A stretch of DNA of 11,353 nucleotides. Origin: Methylovulum sp. GTDB lineage: Bacteria; Pseudomonadota; Gammaproteobacteria; Methylococcales; Methylomonadaceae. This document shows, in pieces, positions 1 through 5,888 of the stretch (the stretch's first letter is position 1; each line of letters begins with the position of its first letter). Below the pieces are notes generated by a model that saw only the letters and a program-made list of their open reading frames with translations, had not been told where the DNA came from and made no database searches. A program made the position numbers and the translations under genes. The DNA lies in NCBI GenBank assembly GCA_016919605.1, contig JACXTQ010000323.1:1-11353 (forward strand). Reading direction: 5' to 3'.

Positions 1-858
1 ACCCATGTCGTCAATTACGACATCCCTTACGACACCGAATCTTATGTCCACCGTATTGGCCGGACAGGCCGGGCGGGCCGCACCGGCGATGCAATTTTGT
101 TTATCGCCCCACGCGAGCGCAAGTTGCTGATGAACATCGAGAAGGCAACCAAGCAAAAAGTTGAGGAAATGGGCTTGCCGTCTACGGAAGTCATTAACAA
201 TAAGCGTATTTCCCGCTTTAAGCAAAATATCACCGACACGTTGGCGGCGGAAGAATTGAGCTTTTTTAGCCAATTGGTTGAGCAATACCAGCAGGAGCAT
301 AATGTGTCGGCGTTGGAAATTGCCGCCGCCTTGGCTAAACTGGTGCAAGGTGACACCCCATTGCTGGTCCAGAACTTGCCGAAAAAATCCCGCGATGCCA
401 GTGAGGCCCAGGCCAGAGGCGACCGTGAAGACCGTCCTAGAAGGGAGAGGAGCGAGCGGGGAGATCGGGGCGAGCGGGAACGCACACCCCGCCGTGATTT
501 TGGCGCATCGGATATCGAAATGGAATTGTTCCGTATCGAAGTCGGCCATGCCCACGGTGTCAAGCCGGGCAATATCGTCGGGGCGATTGCCAATGAGGCG
601 GGCATTGACGGCAAGCACATTGCGCGTATCAAAATTGAAGAAGATTACAGCACTGTCGAATTGCCCGCAGGCATGCCCAAAGACCTGATCCAAGATTTGC
701 GCAAAGTCCGCGTGGCTGGCCAGCCTTTGAACATTTCCAAGGTGGAAGGCGGGGCAGGTGGCGGCAGACGTTCGGATGACGGCACTAAAAAAGTGGACAA
801 GAGCAAGAAGCGGATTAGCTCGACTTCCAGACGCGCCAAACCGAAAGTGGAAGACTGA
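1..858 (+). CDS. deaD: ATP-dependent DEAD-box RNA helicase, C-terminal part (5' end outside window)
   Basis: The frame is open from base 1, so the gene starts upstream; 285 residues are visible, ending at TGA 856-858. Fragment residues 2-28 are the end of the second RecA-like helicase domain, with motif VI HRIGRTGR at 17-24, whose arginines contact ATP and RNA in this superfamily 2 family. Next come a helical stretch, an Arg/Asp/Glu-rich low-complexity spacer (about 139-166), and a DbpA-type RNA-binding domain (about 172-249; FRIEVGHAHGVKPGNIVGAI is highly like E. coli DeaD). The end is a basic Lys/Arg tail (about 262-285). The DbpA-type domain and the wording of motif VI favour DeaD/CsdA over RhlE or RhlB. 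The family unwinds structured mRNA and helps ribosome assembly, especially in the cold, in the cytoplasm. The upstream promoter region is not visible. Confidence 0.93.
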   Translation, partial: THVVNYDIPYDTESYVHRIGRTGRAGRTGDAILFIAPRERKLLMNIEKATKQKVEEMGLPSTEVINNKRISRFKQNITDTLAAEELSFFSQLVEQYQQEHNVSALEIAAALAKLVQGDTPLLVQNLPKKSRDASEAQARGDREDRPRRERSERGDRGERERTPRRDFGASDIEMELFRIEVGHAHGVKPGNIVGAIANEAGIDGKHIARIKIEEDYSTVELPAGMPKDLIQDLRKVRVAGQPLNISKVEGGAGGGRRSDDGTKKVDKSKKRISSTSRRAKPKVED

Positions 859-914
859 GGCTGTTAACGGGCGTTGTTGTGGAAACGCCGATTAACCTCT
901 AAGTAACCCTGCCT

Positions 915-944
915 AGACACCTAAAAACTTGTTTTTAGGTGTCT
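915..944. terminator. Perfect dyad between convergent deaD and dnaQ, probable bidirectional terminator
   Basis: Bases 915-928 are perfectly complementary to 931-944, with only TT between them. This gives a long stem (12-13 bp once a minimal loop is allowed) containing A5 opposite T5. It lies 56 bases after the deaD stop and 36 bases after the dnaQ stop on the other strand, where a shared terminator is expected. There is no T-run outside the stem on either strand, so it is not a textbook intrinsic terminator. It may instead act as an mRNA 3'-end stabiliser or pause site. Confidence 0.6.
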
Positions 945-980
945 ATTGCTATCTGCCATCGTGGTAAAGGCATCAGTCCG

Positions 981-1724
981 TCATTGCTGCCACAGGCAGG
1001 TACCGCTGGCACGCACTATGGCCTCTAATCGTTGCTGGTGCGCCGCCAGTTCCTCATCTGTGCAGGCAATTACCGCCAATGCTGGGCGTTCGGTGGCCAC
1101 TTGCCGTTGCTGTTGCTGTTGCTGTTGCTGGTTTGTGGCACCCGTTGTGGTGCTGGCTTGCGTGTCATCAAGCAATGAGGCTTGGCCACCCGTCATCAAC
1201 AAAAACACGTCGGCAAGAATTTCCGAGTCCAACAATGCACCATGCAGCTCACGGTGACTGTTGTCTATGCTGTAACGTTTGCAGAGCGCGTCCAGGCTGT
1301 TGCGTTGCCCGGAATGTTTTTTTCTGGCGAAGGCGAGGGTGTCAAACACCTTGCAATAATTTTCAAGCTTAGGTTGTCCGGCTTTTTTCAGCAAGGCCAG
1401 TTCATGGTTAAGAAAGCCCACGTCAAATGGTGCGTTGTGGATAATCAGTTCCGCACCGTCAATAAAGGCGATGAATTCATCAACAATGTCATGAAACCGT
1501 TGCTTGTCCTGCACCTGTTCGTTAGTGATGCCGTGAACTGCGATGGCACCTTCGTCAATTTTTCGGTCGGGGTTGAGGTAATGATGGAAATGTTTGCCGG
1601 TCAGCCGACGGTTGACCAGCTCAACACAGCCTATCTCAATAATCCGGTGGCCTTCTTGAGGGTTAAGTCCGGTGGTTTCGGTGTCCAGAACCACCAAGCG
1701 GTTTGCAAATTTATGGGTAGCCAA
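981..1724 (-). CDS. dnaQ: DNA polymerase III epsilon subunit (3'-5' proofreading exonuclease)
   Basis: This is the proofreading exonuclease of the replicative polymerase, which binds alpha and theta and contacts the beta clamp. The chosen start is TTG (first base 1724), because an AAGGA ribosome-binding site (complement of 1732-1736) lies 7 bases upstream and the protein then begins MATHKFANRLVVLDTETTGL, aligning with family N-termini; it is 247 aa against 243 in E. coli. The frame stays open 83 codons further up, to an ATG at 1973, but that stretch is unlike any DnaQ I know. DEDDh residues are all present: D14 and E16 (LDTET), D101 (NAPFD), H161 and D166 (LHGALLD). Q181-L185 (QASLL) sits where the clamp-binding motif lies in E. 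coli. A linker with eight consecutive Gln (199-206) leads to the alpha-binding tail ending in GTCLWQQ. It is divergent from thiD; the rnhA neighbour seen in many gammaproteobacteria is absent. Confidence 0.95.
   Translation of the reverse strand: MATHKFANRLVVLDTETTGLNPQEGHRIIEIGCVELVNRRLTGKHFHHYLNPDRKIDEGAIAVHGITNEQVQDKQRFHDIVDEFIAFIDGAELIIHNAPFDVGFLNHELALLKKAGQPKLENYCKVFDTLAFARKKHSGQRNSLDALCKRYSIDNSHRELHGALLDSEILADVFLLMTGGQASLLDDTQASTTTGATNQQQQQQQQRQVATERPALAVIACTDEELAAHQQRLEAIVRASGTCLWQQ
1101..1130 (-). repeat. Hexanucleotide repeat encoding the polyglutamine linker of DnaQ
   Basis: On the + strand TTGCTG occurs four times in tandem (1107-1130), preceded by one variant unit TTGCCG (1101-1106). 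Read on the - strand this is alternating CAG and CAA, giving eight glutamines, then CGG CAA. A unit gained or lost by slippage would keep the frame and change linker length by two residues. E. coli DnaQ has a shorter Gln run at the matching place. Confidence 0.85.
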
Positions 1725-2021
1725 TGGAGTTTCCTTAAAGTTGGATAGAAAAGTCTGGCGGGTCAAAGTTCCCGTCAACAGTTGGATGGAAGATGATGCC
1801 AGAAGTTGCCGGACAGTGACGGAAAAAATAATGGCCATTAGGTGTTGCCGGGCGATTTTTTTGCCTTTTCCCGCATTTTTGGCATTATGGATAAGGCATG
1901 TCATGGCTTCATACACCCTGTCTATGCTGTGCCGACTTCCCACCCTTCTTGTTTTGGCGGATAACAACCGCATAGTACGCTATAACTAAGTTTTTGGTAT
2001 TATGGTATTAAAGGAACCCCA
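1725..2021. other. Divergent intergenic region between dnaQ and thiD
   Basis: This 297-base region should hold the promoters of dnaQ (-) and thiD (+). It contains the dnaQ Shine-Dalgarno (complement of 1732-1736), the thiD Shine-Dalgarno AAGGA (2011-2015, 6 bases from ATG 2022) and an 8-bp tandem duplication just before it. A TATAAC -10-like hexamer is at 1981-1986, but no good -35 lies at 16-18 bases from it, and I could not find a convincing sigma-70 promoter for dnaQ either. The frames running through here in both directions have no recognisable protein and look like chance extensions. I see no CTGAGA core or other TPP riboswitch signature. Confidence 0.5.
1995..2010 (+). repeat. 8-bp tandem duplication before the thiD ribosome-binding site
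   Basis: TGGTATTA is present twice head to tail, ending directly against the AAGGA Shine-Dalgarno. The duplication could be a small regulatory site or an unstable repeat; it may also be chance in an AT-rich leader. Confidence 0.5.
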
Positions 2022-2813
2022 ATGAACCCCACCCGTCCTATTGTCCTGTCATTTTCCGGCCACGATCCCAGTGGCGGCGCGGGTATACAAGCTGACATTG
2101 AGACCTTGGTCAGCCATCAATGCCATGCGGTGAGCGTGATTACGGCATTGACCGAGCAGGATACCCGCAATGTCAAAAGGCTGATACCGCAAAGCTCGGA
2201 AAATATCATTAGCCAGGCGAAAACCTTGCTTGACGATATGGCTGTCAATGCCTTCAAAATCGGCTTGATTGGCCACCATGAGACGGCACTGGCCATTTAT
2301 GCTATACTTAAGCAATACCCAGATATTCCCGTGGTTTTTGATCCGGTGTTGGCCGCAGGTGGTGGTGCTGATTTAGGCAATGACCGCCTAGTCGCCACGC
2401 TGGTAGATTTGTTGTTGCCTTGCACGACCGTATTGACCCCTAATAGCGATGAGGCACGTAAGCTGGCAAATCTGGATGATTTGGATGAGTGCGGATTGTC
2501 GTTATTGGAGGCGGGCAGTGAGTATGTGCTGATTACCGGAACCCATGAATCCACGCCCAGTGTCCAAAACCAATTGTTCCATGATGAACGCTGTTGGGAA
2601 ACCTATACTTGGGAGCGTTTGCCGGAAAGTTATCACGGCTCCGGTTGCACCTTGGCGACCAGTGTCGCGGCTCTGATTGCGCACGGCTTGTCACCGATAC
2701 AAGCGGTTCTGGAAGCTCAAGAATACACTTGGAATTCGTTAAACACAGCGTACCGGACGGGGCGGGGGCAGTATAACCCCAATCGTTTTTTTTGGATGGA
2801 AGACGAGGTATGA
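2022..2813 (+). CDS. thiD: Hydroxymethylpyrimidine/phosphomethylpyrimidine kinase
   Basis: This cytoplasmic ribokinase-fold enzyme phosphorylates HMP and then HMP-phosphate to HMP pyrophosphate, the pyrimidine half of thiamine. It is 263 aa, normal for ThiD. Family signatures visible are SGHDPSGGAGIQAD (12-25), the substrate and glycine-rich region; FDPVLAAGGGADLG (106-119); LTPNSDEA (138-145); and the anion-hole/catalytic segment HGSGCTLA (205-212), with Cys209 in the usual place. The sequence around LPESYHGSGCTLA and the end YTWNSL...GRGQYNPNRF resemble the Pseudomonas-type ThiD more than the E. coli enzyme, whose C-terminal Gly-His-Gly motif is missing here. The start is fixed by AAGGA at 2011-2015. 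The stop overlaps the thiE start (ATGA), so the two are very likely cotranscribed and translationally coupled, matching their consecutive use in the pathway. Confidence 0.94.
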   Translation: MNPTRPIVLSFSGHDPSGGAGIQADIETLVSHQCHAVSVITALTEQDTRNVKRLIPQSSENIISQAKTLLDDMAVNAFKIGLIGHHETALAIYAILKQYPDIPVVFDPVLAAGGGADLGNDRLVATLVDLLLPCTTVLTPNSDEARKLANLDDLDECGLSLLEAGSEYVLITGTHESTPSVQNQLFHDERCWETYTWERLPESYHGSGCTLATSVAALIAHGLSPIQAVLEAQEYTWNSLNTAYRTGRGQYNPNRFFWMEDEV

Positions 2814-3433
2814 AACTCCCCGAACGTGGCTTATACGCCATCACCCAAACCGGGCAAAAATCCGCTACGGCCATTCTTGATGAGGTGGCTGCCGCCATTC
2901 GCGGCGGGGCGGCGCTAGTCCAATACCGTGACAAACAGCCTGATGATGCGGTGGCCTTGGCCACGGCTTTGGTGTCGTTGTGCCATCAGCAGCAAGTGCC
3001 GCTGATTATCAATGACGATGTCGGCTTAGCCGCAGCCGTTGCCGCCGATGGTGTGCATCTGGGCAGGGATGACGGTGATATTGCTTGGGCTAGGGAGTGT
3101 TTGGGGCCGGAGGCCATCATTGGCGTGTCGTGTTATGACAGCGTTGACAGGGCGCTTGCCGCGCAACAGCAAGGCGCGACTTATGTCGCTTTCGGACGGT
3201 TTTTCCCGTCCATGTCCAAGCCGCTGGCGGCATCTGCCAGCCAAGAAAGCCTGCGGCAAGCCAAACAGTGCTTGCAAGTTCCCATTGTCGCCATTGGCGG
3301 TATTTTGCCGGAAAATGGGGCGGAGCTGATCGCGGCGGGGGCTGATTTTCTGGCGGTTATCGGTGGTTTATTTGACCATGAGCCAGAGCTTGCCGCGCGT
3401 GCTTACCAGCGGCTGTTTGAGCCTCTAGGGTAA
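2810..3433 (+). CDS. thiE: Thiamine-phosphate synthase (thiamine-phosphate pyrophosphorylase)
   Basis: ThiE joins HMP pyrophosphate, the product of ThiD, to thiazole phosphate to make thiamine monophosphate. It is a cytoplasmic TIM-barrel enzyme; the 207 aa here fit the family. Motifs in order: LVQYRDK (36-42, pyrophosphate contacts), INDD (67-70, metal), DGVHLGRDD (80-88), IGVSCY (104-109), FGRFFPSMSK (128-137, closing loop) and IVAIGGI (159-165), followed by the phosphate-binding LAVIGGLF (181-188). I chose ATG 2810, which overlaps the thiD stop, over an in-frame ATG at 2792: the later start has GGAAG (2798-2802) at 7 bases and gives the usual short N-terminus before GLYAIT. No other thi gene follows. 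Confidence 0.94.
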   Translation: MKLPERGLYAITQTGQKSATAILDEVAAAIRGGAALVQYRDKQPDDAVALATALVSLCHQQQVPLIINDDVGLAAAVAADGVHLGRDDGDIAWARECLGPEAIIGVSCYDSVDRALAAQQQGATYVAFGRFFPSMSKPLAASASQESLRQAKQCLQVPIVAIGGILPENGAELIAAGADFLAVIGGLFDHEPELAARAYQRLFEPLG

Positions 3434-3487
3434 CTTTTTAACTGCCAAAAAGGTAGGAATTCACTATAAAGTGAAAAATTGATATTT

Positions 3488-3516
3488 TTTAAAAGAGATT
3501 AACGAAGAAGTATTAT
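3488..3516 (+). promoter_or_regulatory. Candidate sigma-70 promoter for adk
   Basis: TTTAAA (3488-3493) as -35, a 17-base spacer and TATTAT (3511-3516) as -10 would start a transcript near 3523, giving a leader of about 87 bases that includes the hairpin at 3536-3569. A second -10-like hexamer TATACT (3529-3534) has no partner -35. The AT-rich context makes chance matches likely, so this is tentative. Confidence 0.3.
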
Positions 3517-3535
3517 AAAATATCGAGTTATACTT

Positions 3536-3569
3536 TTATCCGCCGATAAAGCCTTTATGGGGCGGATAA
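3536..3569 (+). promoter_or_regulatory. Compound hairpin in the adk leader
   Basis: TTATCCGCC (3536-3544) pairs perfectly with GGCGGATAA (3561-3569). Inside it ATAAA (3546-3550) pairs with TTTAT (3554-3558) around a GCC loop, leaving a one-versus-two-base internal mismatch. The total is 14 base pairs ending 40 bases before the adk ATG. No T-run follows, so a terminator role for thiE is possible but not classical. A leader structure affecting adk mRNA stability or translation, or a protein-binding dyad in DNA, fits equally well. Confidence 0.45.
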
Positions 3570-3609
3570 TCATTTCAGCAAGCATTTATAAATACAACGG
3601 AGTTAGTTC

Positions 3610-4248
3610 ATGCGCATTATCCTGTTAGGGAGCCCCGGGTCGGGGAAAGGAACCCAAGCCCAGTTTATTACCGAAAAATACGGTATACCGCAAATTTCAA
3701 CGGGAGATATGCTCAGGGCGGCGGTACGCGCAGGAACCCCATTAGGCGTGGCCGCAAAAAAAGTGATGGATGCCGGTGGCTTGGTGTCCGATGACATCAT
3801 TTTAGGATTGATTAAAGAAAGGATCGCCCAAGACGATTGCGCCAAGGGTTTTTTATTGGATGGTTTCCCGCGTACTATTGCCCAAGCGGAAGGCTTGGAA
3901 GCGATGGGTGTCACAATTGACACGGTGATTGAAATTGTGGTCGAAGATGAGGAGATCGTCAAACGTATCGCCGGACGGCGGGTGCATTTGTCATCAGGTC
4001 GCACGTATCATGTCGCATTTAACCCGCCTAAAGTGGAGGGCGTTGACGATGTGACCCAAGAACCCCTGATCCAACGTGATGACGACAAAGAAGAAACCGT
4101 GCGTAAGCGTTTGGCGGTTTATCATGAATTAACCAAGCCCTTAGTCAGTTATTATTCGGCGGCGGGTAAAGGCGTTAGCTTCGGTTCGATTACCGGCGTG
4201 GGTACGGTTGATGAAATCACCCAAAAAGTCTTCGCCATTTTGGCTTAA
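3610..4248 (+). CDS. adk: Adenylate kinase
   Basis: Adk catalyses ATP + AMP = 2 ADP in the cytoplasm and sets the adenylate balance. At 212 aa it is the long form with a full LID domain (E. coli 214). The P-loop is GSPGSGKGT (7-15); the AMP-binding part includes STGDMLR (30-36) and FLLDGFPRT (81-89). The LID runs about 122-159, starting GRRVHLSSGRTYHV; it has no zinc-binding cysteines and so is the proteobacterial hydrogen-bonded type. Conserved arginines R123, R156 and R167 are in place. The ATG at 3610 follows CGGAG by 7 bases and gives the canonical MRIILLG start. The 65-base gap to leuC has no strong terminator, so some read-through is possible, though the functions are unrelated. Confidence 0.97.
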   Translation: MRIILLGSPGSGKGTQAQFITEKYGIPQISTGDMLRAAVRAGTPLGVAAKKVMDAGGLVSDDIILGLIKERIAQDDCAKGFLLDGFPRTIAQAEGLEAMGVTIDTVIEIVVEDEEIVKRIAGRRVHLSSGRTYHVAFNPPKVEGVDDVTQEPLIQRDDDKEETVRKRLAVYHELTKPLVSYYSAAGKGVSFGSITGVGTVDEITQKVFAILA

Positions 4249-4313
4249 GGGTCGGATTTAGGGAATTGGTATCATTAACTTAGCCGCTTGCGGCACTTGC
4301 ATTTAGGACAGTT

Positions 4314-5726
4314 ATGCCGGGTAAAACACTGTATGACAAATTATGGGCCGATCATGTCGTCTATACTGAAGACGACGGTTCGGCGTTGATTTATATTGAC
4401 CGCCATTTGCTGCATGAGGTGACCTCGCCGCAAGCTTTTGAGGGTTTGCGCCTAGCTGGGCGTAAACCGTGGCGGACGGACAGAAATTTGGCAGTTGCCG
4501 ACCATAATGTGCCGACGACTGACCGTGATCAAGGAATTGCCGATCCGATTTCACGCCTGCAAGTGGAAACACTGGACAGCAATTGCGCAGAATTTGGCAT
4601 CACCGAATTTGCTATGGACGATACCCGTCAGGGGATAGTCCATGTAATCGGCCCCGAACAAGGCGCGACCTTGCCCGGCATGACTGTGGTCTGTGGCGAC
4701 TCCCATACCTCCACGCACGGCGCCTTTGGCGCTTTGGCGTTTGGCATAGGCACGTCCGAAGTTGAGCATGTGTTGGCAACCCAGTGTTTGGTCCAGAAAA
4801 AAGCCAAAAATTTTTTGGTTAAGATCAATGGCCAAGTGGGGGCCGGAGTGACGGCGAAGGATATTGTCTTGGCGATCATCGGTGCTATCGGCACGGCTGG
4901 CGGCAATGGCTATACCATTGAGTTTGCTGGCGAGGCTATCCGCTCTTTGTCTATGGAAGGGCGGATGACTGTCTGCAATATGGCGATAGAAGCGGGTGCA
5001 CGGGCCGGTTTAGTGGCGGTTGACGATGTCACCATCGATTATTGCCGTGGCCGCCCTTATGCCCCTAAAGGCGCGGATTGGTTTATGGCGGAACGCGTAT
5101 GGCGCGAATTACATTCGGATGTCGATGCCGTGTTTGATAAGGTCATCGAACTGGAAGCTAACGCCATTTTGCCCCAAGTCACTTGGGGGACATCACCGGA
5201 ATTGGTGGTGGCGGTCAATGGCCATGTGCCTGATCCAATTTTAGAAACCGATACTGTCAAACAACAAAGCATGGTGCGGGCCTTGGACTACATGGGGCTG
5301 GTGGCCGGACAAGCGATTACGGATATTGCCGTTGACAAAGTTTTTATCGGTTCTTGCACCAATTCGCGTATAGAAGATTTACGGGCGGCAGCGGCGGTTG
5401 CCAAAGGCAAGGCTAAGGCGGCTAGCGTCAAGTTGGCCATGGTGGTGCCAGGTTCCGGTTTGGTCAAGCGTCAGGCGGAAGCTGAAGGTTTGGATCAAAT
5501 TTTTCTGGCCGCCGGTTTTGAATGGCGTGAGCCAGGTTGCTCGATGTGTTTAGCGATGAATGCCGACCGTTTGGAGGAGGGCGAGCGCTGTGCCTCGACA
5601 TCTAATCGTAATTTTGAAGGCCGTCAGGGCTATGGCGGACGTACACATTTGGTAAGCCCGGCAATGGCGGCGGCGGCGGCCATTGCCGGGCATTTTGTCG
5701 ATGTCCGGCAATGGCCGGTCGTCTAA
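4314..5726 (+). CDS. leuC: 3-isopropylmalate dehydratase large subunit
   Basis: With LeuD this forms the cytoplasmic isomerase that converts 2-isopropylmalate to 3-isopropylmalate in leucine synthesis. It belongs to the aconitase superfamily and carries a [4Fe-4S] cluster. Length is 470 aa (E. coli 466). The cluster ligands are C348 (GSCTNSR), C409 and C412 (GCSMC). Other signatures are VCGDSHTSTHGAFG (126-139), GIGTSEVEHVLATQ (144-157) and, near the end, GRTHLVSPAMAAAAAIAGHF. The ATG at 4314 follows AGGA (4305-4308) by 5 bases. I see no leucine-codon leader peptide upstream, so classical leu attenuation is unsupported. The last 70 bases contain an unusual three-armed inverted repeat (separate entry). 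leuA is not adjacent. Confidence 0.97.
   Translation: MPGKTLYDKLWADHVVYTEDDGSALIYIDRHLLHEVTSPQAFEGLRLAGRKPWRTDRNLAVADHNVPTTDRDQGIADPISRLQVETLDSNCAEFGITEFAMDDTRQGIVHVIGPEQGATLPGMTVVCGDSHTSTHGAFGALAFGIGTSEVEHVLATQCLVQKKAKNFLVKINGQVGAGVTAKDIVLAIIGAIGTAGGNGYTIEFAGEAIRSLSMEGRMTVCNMAIEAGARAGLVAVDDVTIDYCRGRPYAPKGADWFMAERVWRELHSDVDAVFDKVIELEANAILPQVTWGTSPELVVAVNGHVPDPILETDTVKQQSMVRALDYMGLVAGQAITDIAVDKVFIGSCTNSRIEDLRAAAAVAKGKAKAASVKLAMVVPGSGLVKRQAEAEGLDQIFLAAGFEWREPGCSMCLAMNADRLEEGERCASTSNRNFEGRQGYGGRTHLVSPAMAAAAAIAGHFVDVRQWPVV
5656..5717 (+). repeat. Three-arm inverted repeat at the 3' end of leuC (two alternative hairpins)
   Basis: Arm A (5656-5668) is perfectly complementary over 13 bases to 5679-5691, enclosing a 10-base GGC-rich loop. 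The middle arm (5677-5689) is also perfectly complementary over 13 bases to arm C (5705-5717), with a 15-base loop. A and C share the 10-mer CCGGCAATGG. The two hairpins use the same middle arm and exclude each other. All lies in leuC coding sequence: A and the middle arm cover the conserved SPAMAAAAAIAGH region, C the poorly conserved RQWP tail. It ends 7 bases before the stop and 26 before the lipoprotein gene. There is no T-run, so a plain intrinsic terminator is unlikely. Confidence 0.8.
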
Positions 5727-5742
5727 ACTAGAGGGCGGGCGT

Positions 5743-5862
5743 ATGAAAACAAAAACACTTTTACTGCTTATGGTAGCAAGTTTGCTGCTGTCGGCTTGCA
5801 ATACCCTGCACGGTATCGGTAAAGATATTGAAAAAGTAGGTCAGGCTATCAATCGATCTTAG
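5743..5862 (+). CDS. Entericidin-like small lipoprotein (EcnA/EcnB family)
   Basis: This 39-codon gene lies between leuC and leuD. The product starts MKTKTLLLLMVASLLLSAC: a short basic N-terminus, a hydrophobic core (6-18) and a lipobox LSAC with the lipidated cysteine at 19. The mature part, NTLHGIGKDIEKVGQAINRS, is only 20 residues after Cys19 and has the G-x-G-K-D-I-x-K-x-G-x-A-I pattern of entericidin-type lipoproteins. Asn follows the cysteine rather than Asp, so outer-membrane sorting is expected. Entericidins are described as a toxin/antidote-like pair of cell-envelope lipoproteins; here there is only one, so a lytic role should not be assumed. A purine/G-rich stretch (GAGGGCGGG, 5731-5739) may serve as ribosome-binding site. 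From memory, a homologue between leuC and leuD is widespread in betaproteobacteria. Confidence 0.85.
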   Translation: MKTKTLLLLMVASLLLSACNTLHGIGKDIEKVGQAINRS

Positions 5863-5888
5863 TTTTTTGTTTTTGAACAGCACTAACA

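Larger units (their letters stand above)
3434..3609 (+). other. AT-rich spacer between thiE and adk
   Basis: This 176-base non-coding stretch is much richer in A+T than the genes around it. It holds a short dyad just after thiE (TTCACT 3460-3465 with AGTGAA 3470-3475), a candidate promoter, a compound hairpin (3536-3569) and the adk Shine-Dalgarno CGGAG (3598-3602). There is no clear intrinsic terminator for thiDE. The layout suggests that adk has its own promoter and a structured leader. Confidence 0.6.

Noticed and set aside
42..632. 196-codon - strand frame opposite deaD, rich in Arg and Ser
   Set aside because: It mirrors the Arg/Asp-rich helicase region; deaD homology on the + strand is unambiguous.
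1182..1748. 188-codon open frame on the + strand opposite dnaQ
   Set aside because: It lies antisense to a gene with all catalytic motifs intact and has no recognisable protein features.
1672..1989. Open + strand frame running from dnaQ into the dnaQ-thiD spacer
   Set aside because: No Shine-Dalgarno, no domain, and partly antisense to dnaQ; it looks like a chance frame.
2792..3433. Longer thiE starting at ATG 2792
   Set aside because: The added residues MDGRRG are not family-like, while ATG 2810 has GGAAG at 7 bases and the coupling overlap with the thiD stop.
4283..4294. Short dyad GCCGC-TT-GCGGC before leuC, considered as a terminator of adk or leu attenuator
   Set aside because: The stem is too short, there is no T-run and no leucine-rich leader peptide.
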